36,147 nucleotides of DNA from Treponema sp. (GTDB lineage: Bacteria; Spirochaetota; Spirochaetia; Treponematales; Treponemataceae): NCBI GenBank assembly GCA_022640795.1, contig JALCCK010000024.1:1-36147 (forward strand). Direction: 5' to 3'. The first letter of the stretch is position 1. Each line of letters begins with the position of its first letter. A program made the translations under genes and the position numbers. Under the pieces are notes generated by a model that saw only the letters and a program-made list of their open reading frames with translations, was not told the DNA's origin and made no database searches. Below are positions 1 through 7,739 of the stretch, piece after piece.

Positions 1-433
1 CCTTCTGGATATGTCGTATAAAATTAAAAATTCCGTAGTTCGGTTTTATACCGTATCGTTCGGACATCATGAGTTTATCTATTTCCGTACGGTCCCGGGG
101 AGCTATTGACGGTAACCGTCCGTTTTCTGTTATACTGCCTGTTCCGGCAGCAGCAGAAACCGTGTTTTGCTGACGTTCCCCGAGTGCTTTAGAAAGCTCA
201 GCTGTGGATATTCCTGATGCTTTTTTTTTGTGCACATAGGTTCTGTTTTTTGCTCTGGGGAGAGAAGCGTAATCGATCGGTGTCGATTTTTCTGTGAAAA
301 TTTCTCCACCGAGAAGATGCGCCATACGAGTCGCTTCATCGTTATCTATATCTCCGAGATTTTTTCTGATTTTATCCAGTGTTCCCGGCTCGTAGACTGC
401 TTTTGGTTTGCTGTCGCTTGGCGCTTCACTCAT
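1..433 (-). CDS. Unknown protein, N-terminal part (runs off the window)
   Basis: I translated this minus-strand reading frame directly. It starts at ATG 433-431 and stays open to base 1, so at least 144 residues are visible and the C-terminus is missing. The start is supported by an AGAGGA Shine-Dalgarno about six bases upstream. The visible part is hydrophilic, with no signal peptide or membrane segment. It has a segment rich in Lys, Ala and Ser near residues 65-100 and ends in a stretch (about residues 120-144) containing LMMSERYGIKPN and FNFIRHIQ. I do not recognise the family. It lies 31 bases downstream of the DUF2804 gene on the same strand and is probably co-transcribed with it. Alternative frames over this interval are shorter and lack ribosome binding sites. 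Confidence 0.7.
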   Translation of the reverse strand, partial: MSEAPSDSKPKAVYEPGTLDKIRKNLGDIDNDEATRMAHLLGGEIFTEKSTPIDYASLPRAKNRTYVHKKKASGISTAELSKALGERQQNTVSAAAGTGSITENGRLPSIAPRDRTEIDKLMMSERYGIKPNYGIFNFIRHIQK

Positions 434-464
434 CGATTATCCTCTTCCCGTAACTTTTTATAGT

Positions 465-1535
465 TTATAGTCTCAGCATATTCTCTTCTACTATACCAGT
501 AAAATTCCGCAGCTGCAGTTTTTCTCCATCCGATTTTGTCAGTACTCCGGTAAACTTTCCGTAAATAACATGATACGTTGTTTTCAACGCTACCGCATTG
601 AAATTTCTATAATTGTCCGATACGGGCGTAAATGTCAAATCAACCATTCCTTCCGTATCCTGGATAACCCACTGATTTTCAAGTCCGAACGGATGCGTTA
701 TACAGACCGGGGGAATCGGGGAGAGCGTACCGTCAGAAAATAGAAGATTGTCGTTATAATCGTAATTTCTTGAATTGGCAAGTGTTGTTGTGATGAATGA
801 GAATATAATCTGATGATCGTCTATGGTTCCTATCCCGGTTACTGTTTTTCCCCGCGTACGCAATTTATAATAACTTCTGTTCAGTACAAGCAGCCCCAGT
901 CCGTCGGTATCTTTCATGGATACCGGCGGCAGCGGGCCGCTGCGTCCTATTGAAACGGCTCCGTGAACAGCGCAGAAGGTGAACCATGTAGCAGAGCATC
1001 TTCTCATGGTTTGTGCGGGTGATACGGTCGTTATCTCCGCCGTACCGGCTGTGTTAAAGTGTGCAATCAGAGCCGCGTTTGAAGGTGCCCGTGCTGAATT
1101 TCCTGATACATTAAACAGTACCGAAAGCCGGTCGCGTTTGTGATCCCAGCTTATTCGTATATAGCGCGACTTTTTAAAACTGACACAGACGGCGTTTGAA
1201 ATTCTGGTCGGGACAAAACGAAACCGGGGGCCCATGAAAGAGCGGTATGTCAGTTTTTTGCCTGATTCTTTGTCCCAGAACATTACTTCCGCAAAGCCGA
1301 ATATCTTACCATCGAAAAATCCTATGGAACCGATATACGGACCTACGTTGAAAAAGAATGTCAGCCGGGCTTTTATTCTCAGATTTGTAATAAACGGAGG
1401 CAAAGGAATTCCATTGAAAGGAGCTTCAAGTCCTTTTATATCAAGATGCTCCGGAGTTCCTTTGAAAAGTCCAAATACCGGTTTTCTGTTTTTTATAATG
1501 TGAGAAGGTGCCTCTTCTACAGATCTGGTATACAC
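465..1535 (-). CDS. DUF2804 family protein
   Basis: This 356-residue protein matches what I know of DUF2804, whose members have this length. Features I recognise are the C-terminal pattern of a 'gk(f)tG.l...dGekl.lrnf.G..Ee' type and the central VHG, FCAVHGAV and HPFGLENQW segments. The family has no established biochemical function; a lipocalin-like beta fold has been suggested for it, and I cannot test that here. No signal peptide or membrane segment is visible. The start is GTG at 1535-1533, supported by AAGGGG five bases upstream and by a promoter with a consensus TATAAT about 21 bases before it. It leads a two-gene unit with the truncated gene at 1-433 and is divergent from the beta-CASP gene. 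Confidence 0.75.
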   Translation of the reverse strand: MYTRSVEEAPSHIIKNRKPVFGLFKGTPEHLDIKGLEAPFNGIPLPPFITNLRIKARLTFFFNVGPYIGSIGFFDGKIFGFAEVMFWDKESGKKLTYRSFMGPRFRFVPTRISNAVCVSFKKSRYIRISWDHKRDRLSVLFNVSGNSARAPSNAALIAHFNTAGTAEITTVSPAQTMRRCSATWFTFCAVHGAVSIGRSGPLPPVSMKDTDGLGLLVLNRSYYKLRTRGKTVTGIGTIDDHQIIFSFITTTLANSRNYDYNDNLLFSDGTLSPIPPVCITHPFGLENQWVIQDTEGMVDLTFTPVSDNYRNFNAVALKTTYHVIYGKFTGVLTKSDGEKLQLRNFTGIVEENMLRL

Positions 1536-1555
1536 GACAACCCCTTATTTTATGA

Positions 1556-1584
1556 ATTATACCTGATTTGCCTGTATACTGCAA
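1556..1584 (-). promoter_or_regulatory. Promoter of the DUF2804 gene
   Basis: On the minus strand a TTGCAG -35 box (1584-1579) and a consensus TATAAT -10 box (1561-1556) are separated by 17 bases. Transcription would start near 1549, leaving a short leader that carries the AAGGGG ribosome binding site of the GTG start. It is back to back with the promoter of the beta-CASP gene. Confidence 0.6.
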
Positions 1585-1594
1585 ATGTTTTACC

Positions 1595-1623
1595 TTGTGA
1601 AAAAAAACATTCGGTTGTAGAAT
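1595..1623 (+). promoter_or_regulatory. Promoter of the beta-CASP gene, apparently leaderless
   Basis: TTGTGA (1595-1600) and TAGAAT (1618-1623) are spaced by exactly 17 bases. Only six bases separate the -10 box from the ATG at 1630, so the transcript should begin at or within a base of the start codon. No Shine-Dalgarno sequence precedes the ATG, which agrees with a leaderless message. Confidence 0.6.
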
Positions 1624-1629
1624 TACTAT

Positions 1630-3192
1630 ATGGCAATTACATTATATTCTTTGGGTGCGGCACAGGAAGTGACGGGCTCAAAACACGTCTTTGAGATAGA
1701 CGGACGTTCTTTTTTAGTAGATTGCGGTGCTTTTCAGGGACGCAGAAAAGTTGCCGATGAAAAAAACAGGGACTTTCAGATAGCGACGGATAAAATAGAA
1801 TCCGTCGTTCTGACCCACGCACATTATGATCACTGCGGACTGCTGCCCGTTTTAATAAAAACCGGATACGGCGGGAATATATATGCAACCCCTGCGACCC
1901 GCGATCTTGCAAATATTGTCATGATGGATAGTGCCCGTATTCAGGCCCGTGATGCTGAATATCTTGCGAAACAGGCGCATAAAAAAGGAGAGAAATTTAC
2001 CTGGAAGCCGCTTTTTGATGAAGACGACTGCATCAGAGCTGCCAATCAGATAATTACACTCTCGTATAGGCGCAAAATGTATATAGCGCCGGATGTAGAG
2101 CTTGAATTTTTTGATGCAGGACATATTCTTGGTTCTGCGATGGCTATGATTACTATAAAAGGGCAGCGTAATGCAAAGAGGTCCCTGGAACCGGCACTGA
2201 ACCGCGGCGGGAAAGTATGGGACCGATTGTACGGCTGGGTTTCCGCTCCGACGGAAATGACCGGACATGCGGACTCTTTGCCGGGTATTCCCGATACGGG
2301 GAACCCGGCCGGAGGGGACGAAATCCGGATATTATACTCCGGCGATCTTGGACGCAAGAACAAACCGATTATCCGTGATCCTGCAACAACGGCGATACCT
2401 GCTCCTGATTATATTTTCCTTGAAAGTACCTATGGCAATCGCCGCCACGAGGATTCCCAGATTGCGCTTGACGAACTGGTTCAGGTCGTGCGGCATACGG
2501 TTGAGACAAAAGGAAAAATTATTATTCCGTCATTTGCCATAGAACGGGCTCAGGAACTTGTTTATTATCTGCACCTTCTCGTCGATCAGAAAAAGATTCC
2601 TTCGATTCCGATTTATGTAGATTCGCCGATGGCTGTCAATGCAACAGGAATATTCCGGGTGCATCCGGAATGCTATGATGCAGAGGTTAACGAACAGTTT
2701 CTCAGACATCACAGGAATCCGTTCGGATTCGGGTCTTTATCATTTGTTACCAGCGTGGATGAATCAAAATCGCTCAACAAAAAAGAGGGGCCGATGATCA
2801 TAATCAGTGCTGACGGTATGTGCGAAGCAGGAAGAGTTCTGCATCATCTTGCGAACAACATCAGCGATGAACGGAATACTGTTCTTATTGTCGGGTATAT
2901 GGCGGAAAATACTTTGGGGCGCCGGCTTCGGGACGGTGAAAAGCAGGTCCGTATTCTGGGTGACTGGTATAACGTCAAGGCCTCTGTACAGCAGATAAAT
3001 GCCTTCAGCGCACATGCCGATTATCAGGAATGTCTCGACTGGCTGAATGCCATTGATACAAGCAGACTCAAGCGGATTTTTATGGTGCACGGTGAAAAGG
3101 ATGCCCAAAGTTATTTCTTTAAATTTCTTGCCGACAACGGATATAAAGATGTGACTATCGTGAAATACGGCGAGACCTATGATATAGACTGA
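1630..3192 (+). CDS. Beta-CASP metallo-beta-lactamase ribonuclease-like protein
   Basis: This 520-residue protein belongs to the YSH1/CPSF73-like beta-CASP branch of the metallo-beta-lactamase fold, which comprises RNA endo/exonucleases. Visible zinc-site motifs are HAHYDH at residues 63-68, the His in GHILGSA, and the Asp in YSGDLGRK. The beta-CASP region follows, with FLESTYGNR, then FAIERAQEL, and then MIIISADGMCEAGRVLHH. The C-terminal RMMBL part has FSAHADYQ and the final FMVHGE histidine. The core active site therefore looks complete. Between GHILGSAM and the SGDLGR strand there is an extra run of roughly 50 residues (about 178-232) that most relatives lack. The start at 1630 gives the family's usual N-terminus (a short strand then LGAAQEVTGS) and lies directly behind a promoter. 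It converges on the permease gene with a two-base gap. Confidence 0.9.
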   Translation: MAITLYSLGAAQEVTGSKHVFEIDGRSFLVDCGAFQGRRKVADEKNRDFQIATDKIESVVLTHAHYDHCGLLPVLIKTGYGGNIYATPATRDLANIVMMDSARIQARDAEYLAKQAHKKGEKFTWKPLFDEDDCIRAANQIITLSYRRKMYIAPDVELEFFDAGHILGSAMAMITIKGQRNAKRSLEPALNRGGKVWDRLYGWVSAPTEMTGHADSLPGIPDTGNPAGGDEIRILYSGDLGRKNKPIIRDPATTAIPAPDYIFLESTYGNRRHEDSQIALDELVQVVRHTVETKGKIIIPSFAIERAQELVYYLHLLVDQKKIPSIPIYVDSPMAVNATGIFRVHPECYDAEVNEQFLRHHRNPFGFGSLSFVTSVDESKSLNKKEGPMIIISADGMCEAGRVLHHLANNISDERNTVLIVGYMAENTLGRRLRDGEKQVRILGDWYNVKASVQQINAFSAHADYQECLDWLNAIDTSRLKRIFMVHGEKDAQSYFFKFLADNGYKDVTIVKYGETYDID

Positions 3193-3194
3193 TT

Positions 3195-5024
3195 TTATTT
3201 ATGGCGTTCACGTTCAAGCATGAGAACATTTTTCAGTGCCTGCGGTGTATCGGCGGAAAGCCACCTGTCGCGGAACTTCTGTTTTCCGACAGTGACTGCT
3301 ATTTGGGACAGGATTTTCAGGTGTTCTTCCCTGTTTTCCGGCGGTCCGGAAAGGACAAGTGCACACCGGATACTTTTGCAGGAAGGAAATTCTATTCCGT
3401 CCCGGCATCTTACGATGATGAGACGCATCGGCGATCCCTCGGGAGTTATTATATGCGGGATTGCCGTAAAATCATCCAGACAGGTGCCGGTGTCCTGTTC
3501 CCTGCTGATATATTTTTCGTAAATTTCCGATTCCGTCAGCAATAAATCAGCAGTCAGTTTATGCAGAATCAGTAATATCAGACTTTTGAATGACAGGGCA
3601 TGGTCAATATCGAATACGCGGGCGGTTTTTACCAGATGATCAAGTTCGTCTTTTTTTATATTGTCACGTTCGAAGACTATATCTCTGAGTTCGTTTTCAA
3701 AAACTCCTTCGCTGATCTGTTTGTCACAGATTTTTTTTATGAGATGCAGAAGGGCGTATTCTGCCGAAGAATGCTTCCTGCCGTAAAAAACGTAGACCAG
3801 TGCACAGAAGAGAATAAATCCTGCGATAAGTTCCAGAGATGTATTTCCGAGTGCAAAAATAAAGCATGAAAAGACAACAATAGAAAATATCTGCAGGAAT
3901 GGATAAAACGGTGTCTTGAATGACGGCCGGTAACTCGAGATTCCGCTTTCCCGTAAAACGATTACGGATATATTGGTAAGAACATAGCTTATCAGAATTA
4001 CTGTCGAACTGATTTTTACCAACATGGTAAGCTTGAGAAAAAGCGAGAAATACATAAATCCCGCCGTCAGTATAATTGCAGGAACCGGAGTTTTCCGTCC
4101 CTTCCTGGTGGCCGCAAAAAAAGAGGGGATAAGTCCGTCTTTTGCAAGTGCCGGAAGATATCTGCTGGCCGCCATGATGCCTGAATTTGCGGTCGTAATA
4201 AAAGCAAGACATGCTGCTATTGAAATTATGATATAACCGAAAAGTCCCATCGTTTTGAATCCTGCTTCTGCGACCGGTTCGAGCGAGACGGAAAGCGTTC
4301 CGGAATCGAGAACTCCGATGACACCGAAAACCGTTGCGGCATATAAAAGGGTGACAACTCCTACTGCAAGAAACATACCCTTTGGAATAGTTTTTTCCGG
4401 TTTTTCAATCTCCTCTGCCATATTGGCTACTTTCAGAAGCCCGCCGAACGAAATGAAAATAAAGCCGGAGGTGATAAAAACGGGAGCGATACCGTTCGGT
4501 ACGAAAGGTTTGTAGTGTGCCGCCGAGATATGTCCTATGCTGCTGAAACAGAAAAGAATCATGATTGCGATAAGAAAAACGACGAGAATAATCTGCAGTC
4601 CGGCGACTTCTTTTGCACCCCGTATGTTCAACAGCATAAATATTACTATCAGTATGAGCGCGGTGACATTTGAAGGCAGTCCTGTTATGGTTTGTACAAT
4701 TTCCGAGAAGCCGAAGACTGCAAAAGAGCTTTTTAATGAAAGTGCGAGCCAGCCGAGAATCCCTGAAATTGTTCCGACGAATGGTCCGAGCGAACGGTGA
4801 ATGTAAAAATAATCTCCGCCTGTTTTCGGCATGGCGGTAGACATCTCTATAATACTCTGCATGCCGATGACAGCAAGAATTCCTGCCATAGCGTATGAAA
4901 TAATGGCGGACGGTCCCGTCTGGGCGAAGGCAAGCGAAGGCAGGATAAAAATGCCTGAACTGATCATTGCACCTGCAGCTATAGAAAAAACACCCAAAAG
5001 AGATATCTTTTTTGTTTTATGCAT
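3195..5024 (-). CDS. APC-family amino acid permease with C-terminal PTS EIIA-like domain
   Basis: The first 415 residues (of 609) are an amino acid/polyamine/organocation permease. They carry the N-terminal helix motif AAGAMISSGIFILP, MPKTGGDYFY, NMAEEIEKPEKTIPKG, and about twelve hydrophobic segments in all. The substrate cannot be told from sequence. Residues about 470-605 form a cytoplasmic domain that I read as PTS EIIA type 2 (fructose/nitrogen type). It has REQDTGTCLDDFTAIPH with the phospho-accepting His at 524, a RCRDGIEFPS strand, LVLSGPP and EEHLKILSQIA. Such a domain could couple transport to phosphoenolpyruvate/nitrogen status, which is an inference. The start ATG is preceded by GGAG seven bases upstream. 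The gene is divergent from the patatin-like gene. Confidence 0.85.
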   Translation of the reverse strand: MHKTKKISLLGVFSIAAGAMISSGIFILPSLAFAQTGPSAIISYAMAGILAVIGMQSIIEMSTAMPKTGGDYFYIHRSLGPFVGTISGILGWLALSLKSSFAVFGFSEIVQTITGLPSNVTALILIVIFMLLNIRGAKEVAGLQIILVVFLIAIMILFCFSSIGHISAAHYKPFVPNGIAPVFITSGFIFISFGGLLKVANMAEEIEKPEKTIPKGMFLAVGVVTLLYAATVFGVIGVLDSGTLSVSLEPVAEAGFKTMGLFGYIIISIAACLAFITTANSGIMAASRYLPALAKDGLIPSFFAATRKGRKTPVPAIILTAGFMYFSLFLKLTMLVKISSTVILISYVLTNISVIVLRESGISSYRPSFKTPFYPFLQIFSIVVFSCFIFALGNTSLELIAGFILFCALVYVFYGRKHSSAEYALLHLIKKICDKQISEGVFENELRDIVFERDNIKKDELDHLVKTARVFDIDHALSFKSLILLILHKLTADLLLTESEIYEKYISREQDTGTCLDDFTAIPHIITPEGSPMRLIIVRCRDGIEFPSCKSIRCALVLSGPPENREEHLKILSQIAVTVGKQKFRDRWLSADTPQALKNVLMLERERHK

Positions 5025-5101
5025 AGGAGGTCTCCCTACAGTCGAACATATTCAAGCCCTGTGGCTACAGCAATAGTACTACCGCCTGACTTCCTGCTTT
5101 G

Positions 5102-5130
5102 AGTATACGGTAGTAATTTTGATTTTGCAA
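5102..5130 (-). promoter_or_regulatory. Promoter of the permease gene
   Basis: On the minus strand TTGCAA (5130-5125) and TATACT (5107-5102) lie 17 bases apart. The predicted transcript starts near 5095 and has a leader of about 70 bases before the ATG at 5024. That leader contains a small CTGT/ACAG hairpin but no riboswitch I recognise. Confidence 0.55.
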
Positions 5131-5148
5131 ACAAAATTTTATAGTAAT

Positions 5149-5173
5149 AACCGTCCGGAAAATCTGGACGGTT
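5149..5173. promoter_or_regulatory. Perfect 8-bp inverted repeat overlapping a -35 box: candidate operator
   Basis: AACCGTCC (5149-5156) and GGACGGTT (5166-5173) are perfect reverse complements around a nine-base spacer. The right arm overlaps TGGACG (5165-5170), the -35 box I propose for the patatin-like gene. This position fits a repressor site. It could also fold as an RNA hairpin if transcription begins further upstream. No plus-strand gene ends nearby, so a terminator is less likely. Confidence 0.4.
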
Positions 5174-5193
5174 TATTTGTTATACGGTACTAT
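5165..5193 (+). promoter_or_regulatory. Candidate promoter of the patatin-like gene
   Basis: TGGACG (5165-5170) and TACTAT (5188-5193) are 17 bases apart. A transcript from about 5200 would contain the AAGGAG ribosome binding site just before the ATG at 5212. The boxes match consensus only moderately. Confidence 0.4.
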
Positions 5194-5211
5194 CATGACA
5201 AGGAGAAAGTA

Positions 5212-6051
5212 ATGCCGGGATTTGTGCTGGAAGGAGGGACCTTCAGAACTGTTTTTTCTTTTGGTGTTATGGATGCACTGCTCGATCATAATATTTATTT
5301 TCCATATAATATCGGTGTTTCCGCAGGGGCTGCATACACGACATCATATGTCTGCAGGCAGAAGGGGCGTAACCTTAAAATTCTTGAAACATACCGTAAC
5401 GATAAGCGGTATATGGGATTACGTAATTTTTTTACCGACAGGAGTCTGTTCGGTATTCATTTTGCTTATTACCGCATGGTTACGGAACTGATTCCATTAC
5501 ACTTTGACGAATATAAAAAAAACAAAATGCAGCTTTTCGCCGGAATTACCAATGCACTGACTGGAAACCCCGAATACAAAGAATTCGATCCCGACGATCC
5601 GGAATGTACGCTTCTGGTTGCAAGTACGGCAATTCCGCTTCTGTTCCCTGCCGTGAAGCTTAACGGTGTTCCCTATTATGACGGCGGGTTGAGCGACTCT
5701 ATTCCGCTTCAGAAATCAATTGACGACGGGAATATGAAAAATCTAGTCGTTCTTACCCGTCCGAAAGGTTTTATAAAAAGGCCCGAAAAATTTACCAGTT
5801 ATGTTATGTTCAGGCTGAAACGCCGGTATCCGAATCTTTGCCAAGCGCTTCTTCGCCGGCCGGATATGTATAATGCTGAAGTAAAACTATGTGAAAAGCA
5901 GGAAAAACAGGGGAATGCGGTTGTTCTCCGTCCTGAATATGACCTGAATAGTTTTGAAAAGGATATTGATAAAATACGGGCAGGCTATAAGCATGGCTAT
6001 GATACCGCGATGAAAAATATAGACAGAATCCGTACTCTTTTTGATTCCTAG
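5212..6051 (+). CDS. Patatin-like phospholipase/acyl hydrolase
   Basis: I chose the ATG at 5212 because AAGGAG sits just upstream and because the family motif begins almost at once. An upstream in-frame ATG at 5119 has no binding site and would lie before the proposed promoter. The 280-residue product has the patatin signatures: an oxyanion-type glycine motif LEGGTFRT (residues 6-13), the nucleophile elbow GVSAG with Ser37, and the catalytic Asp in YYDGG (Asp157). These define a Ser-Asp dyad lipid acyl hydrolase. The ASTAIPLLFPAV segment before the DGG motif is also typical. There is no signal peptide, so it is probably cytoplasmic and may act on membrane lipids. It resembles bacterial YjjU-type patatins in size. 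It converges on hisB with a 20-base gap. Confidence 0.88.
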   Translation: MPGFVLEGGTFRTVFSFGVMDALLDHNIYFPYNIGVSAGAAYTTSYVCRQKGRNLKILETYRNDKRYMGLRNFFTDRSLFGIHFAYYRMVTELIPLHFDEYKKNKMQLFAGITNALTGNPEYKEFDPDDPECTLLVASTAIPLLFPAVKLNGVPYYDGGLSDSIPLQKSIDDGNMKNLVVLTRPKGFIKRPEKFTSYVMFRLKRRYPNLCQALLRRPDMYNAEVKLCEKQEKQGNAVVLRPEYDLNSFEKDIDKIRAGYKHGYDTAMKNIDRIRTLFDS

Positions 6052-6071
6052 AAAATCGTCTGCTGTCCGGT

Positions 6072-6692
6072 TTATACGATAATTCCTTTCGTCGACGGGA
6101 TTGCACCGTTTCTTCTCGGGTCAATTTCTACTGCTGCACGTATGGCGCGGGCGGCAGCTTTGAACAGTCCTTCCATTTTGTGATGGTCGCTTCTGCCCCG
6201 CAGCGCGTCCAGATGAAGGTTGCATTGGGCGCCGGTAACAAAGCCCTGCCAGAAATCTTCAAAGCAGTCAGTCTGAAAACTTGCCGCGGTTCCGTCTGCT
6301 CCGAGGGAAACTAACGGCGTTCCCGTCAGCTGTGCGTTGCAGACCAGATACGGTCTGCCGCCGAAATCAACTGCAGCGCGAAGCAGGCTTTCGTCCATCG
6401 GATAGCAGAACGTTCCGCTTCGATAGATACCGGCACAATCTCCCAGTGCCTCGGCAAAGCATTTTCCCAGAACAATGCCGGTATCTTCTATCAGGTGATG
6501 CTGGTCGACATCAAGATCTCCCGAGAGGCTTCCGTTTAAATCGAACATTCCGTGTTTACAGAATGAATTCAGCAGGTGATTGAAAAAACCTATAGGATTT
6601 TTTACATCACATGTACCAGTACCGTCAATTTTTAAATTGAGGGTTATTTGTGTTTCTCCGGTTTTCCGTTCTATCGCTGCTGTCCTGTTCAT
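6072..6692 (-). CDS. hisB: Imidazoleglycerol-phosphate dehydratase
   Basis: HisB dehydrates imidazole glycerol phosphate to imidazole acetol phosphate, the sixth step after PRPP in histidine synthesis. The 206-residue protein is the single-domain form, without a phosphatase domain. Manganese-binding and catalytic motifs are clear: FFNHLLNSFCKHGMFD near the N-terminus, DVDQHHLIEDTGIVLG, then DFGGRP and SDHHKMEGLFKAAARA near the C-terminus. The start ATG is preceded by AGGGAG at a six-base spacing. It follows hisG by 24 bases on the same strand and the pair should be one transcript. No other histidine genes are present in the window, so the remaining pathway must be elsewhere or absent. Confidence 0.95.
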   Translation of the reverse strand: MNRTAAIERKTGETQITLNLKIDGTGTCDVKNPIGFFNHLLNSFCKHGMFDLNGSLSGDLDVDQHHLIEDTGIVLGKCFAEALGDCAGIYRSGTFCYPMDESLLRAAVDFGGRPYLVCNAQLTGTPLVSLGADGTAASFQTDCFEDFWQGFVTGAQCNLHLDALRGRSDHHKMEGLFKAAARAIRAAVEIDPRRNGAIPSTKGIIV

Positions 6693-6716
6693 TATTACTC
6701 CCTGATTATGTATCTG

Positions 6717-7571
6717 TTATGCAAGAACCTTTCTGAGCTCATATTCCAGAATATCCGTGGCTCCGAGTTCTTTCAGCCGCGGCAGCAGATTCGGAATATC
6801 CGATTTCTTCACTGCAATTTTTATTGCATAGCCGCTGTCGCCGTATAAAGGAGAGACTGTCGGACTCCGCATTGCCGGAAGTCCTTCTACAACGGCATTA
6901 AATTTGTCTTTTGCACAGTTCATTTCAAGCATAACACGATCACGTGCATCAAGTACCGCCTCAAAGAGCATTTTCAATTCCATGATTTTCTGTTTCCGGC
7001 CGGGATCTTTTAATGCCGTTTTAGAGGCAAACATCCGCGTCGAACTGGACATGATAGTGTCTACTATACGAAGCCCGTTTTCCTTTAAGGTCCGTCCTGT
7101 CGACGTATTGTCGATAATCATGTCTGCGTCGTCAGGCGGAAAAACCTCCGTTGCGCCGTAGGTCCGCACAATCAGATGATTAATTTTTCTGCTTTCGAGC
7201 CAGTTCCGTGCGATTTCTTCATATTCGGTTGCAACAATGACGCGTTTTGAGGCAAGCATTTCGTCATCAATCTCTTTTGGAACAGCCGCAACAATACGGA
7301 CTTTATCAAAGCCGAAATCCATTATTTCTTCCACGTCCGCATGCGTTTCTTCAATCCAGTCGCGTCCGGTAAAACCGACGTCATGCGCTCCGAGTTCGAG
7401 TAATTTTCCTATATTCTGCGGTTTCATAACTTTTGCTTCAAGGTCATCCTGATTTACCGTCGGCCGGTAGGCGCGTTCCGGAAGATCAATACTGATTCCG
7501 GCGCCATCGAAAAGGCGGATGACATTTTCATAGATTCTGCCTTTGGGCAGAAGTATTTTAAGCTTATCCAT
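6717..7571 (-). CDS. hisG: ATP phosphoribosyltransferase, long form
   Basis: HisG condenses ATP with PRPP, the first and feedback-controlled step of histidine synthesis. The protein of about 284 residues has the N-terminal LKILLPKGR, the GFTGRDWIEE segment and the DNTSTGRTLKENGLRI phosphate-binding motif. An extra C-terminal region of about 75 residues ends in LPRLKELGATDILEY and corresponds to the histidine-binding ACT-like domain of the long, hexameric type. A separate HisZ is therefore not expected. I chose ATG 7571 because GGAG lies eight bases upstream; an in-frame TTG at 7589 is possible but poorer. It heads a hisG-hisB unit and is divergent from the Lrp-type regulator. Confidence 0.95.
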   Translation of the reverse strand: MDKLKILLPKGRIYENVIRLFDGAGISIDLPERAYRPTVNQDDLEAKVMKPQNIGKLLELGAHDVGFTGRDWIEETHADVEEIMDFGFDKVRIVAAVPKEIDDEMLASKRVIVATEYEEIARNWLESRKINHLIVRTYGATEVFPPDDADMIIDNTSTGRTLKENGLRIVDTIMSSSTRMFASKTALKDPGRKQKIMELKMLFEAVLDARDRVMLEMNCAKDKFNAVVEGLPAMRSPTVSPLYGDSGYAIKIAVKKSDIPNLLPRLKELGATDILEYELRKVLA

Positions 7572-7614
7572 TGAACAACTCCGGGGCAAATGGCTTGCCT
7601 GATAAAGATACTTT

Positions 7615-7643
7615 AGTATACATGACCCGATTTTAAAAGTCTA
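7615..7643 (-). promoter_or_regulatory. Promoter of hisG-hisB
   Basis: On the minus strand TAGACT (7643-7638) and TATACT (7620-7615) are 17 bases apart, giving a leader of about 36 bases. No histidine-rich leader peptide or obvious attenuator is visible in that leader. Confidence 0.5.
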
Positions 7644-7663
7644 TGACTTTCGTAAGCTTCATC

Positions 7664-7692
7664 TTGATACTTGCATAAAAATGATTTATTGT
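7664..7692 (+). promoter_or_regulatory. Candidate promoter of the Lrp-type regulator operon
   Basis: TTGATA (7664-7669) and TATTGT (7687-7692) are 17 bases apart in the divergent hisG/regulator interval. The -10 box is weak. The AT-rich stretch just downstream (7693-7720) could hold an autoregulatory site, but no clean palindrome is visible. Confidence 0.35.
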
Positions 7693-7739
7693 AATCCATT
7701 ATTGTATATAGAGTGTATAAAGAACGGAGGCTGATAGAC

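Noticed and set aside
230-463. Plus-strand reading frame of 77 codons at the window start
   Set aside because: It lies opposite the better supported minus-strand gene, which has a ribosome binding site and operon context.
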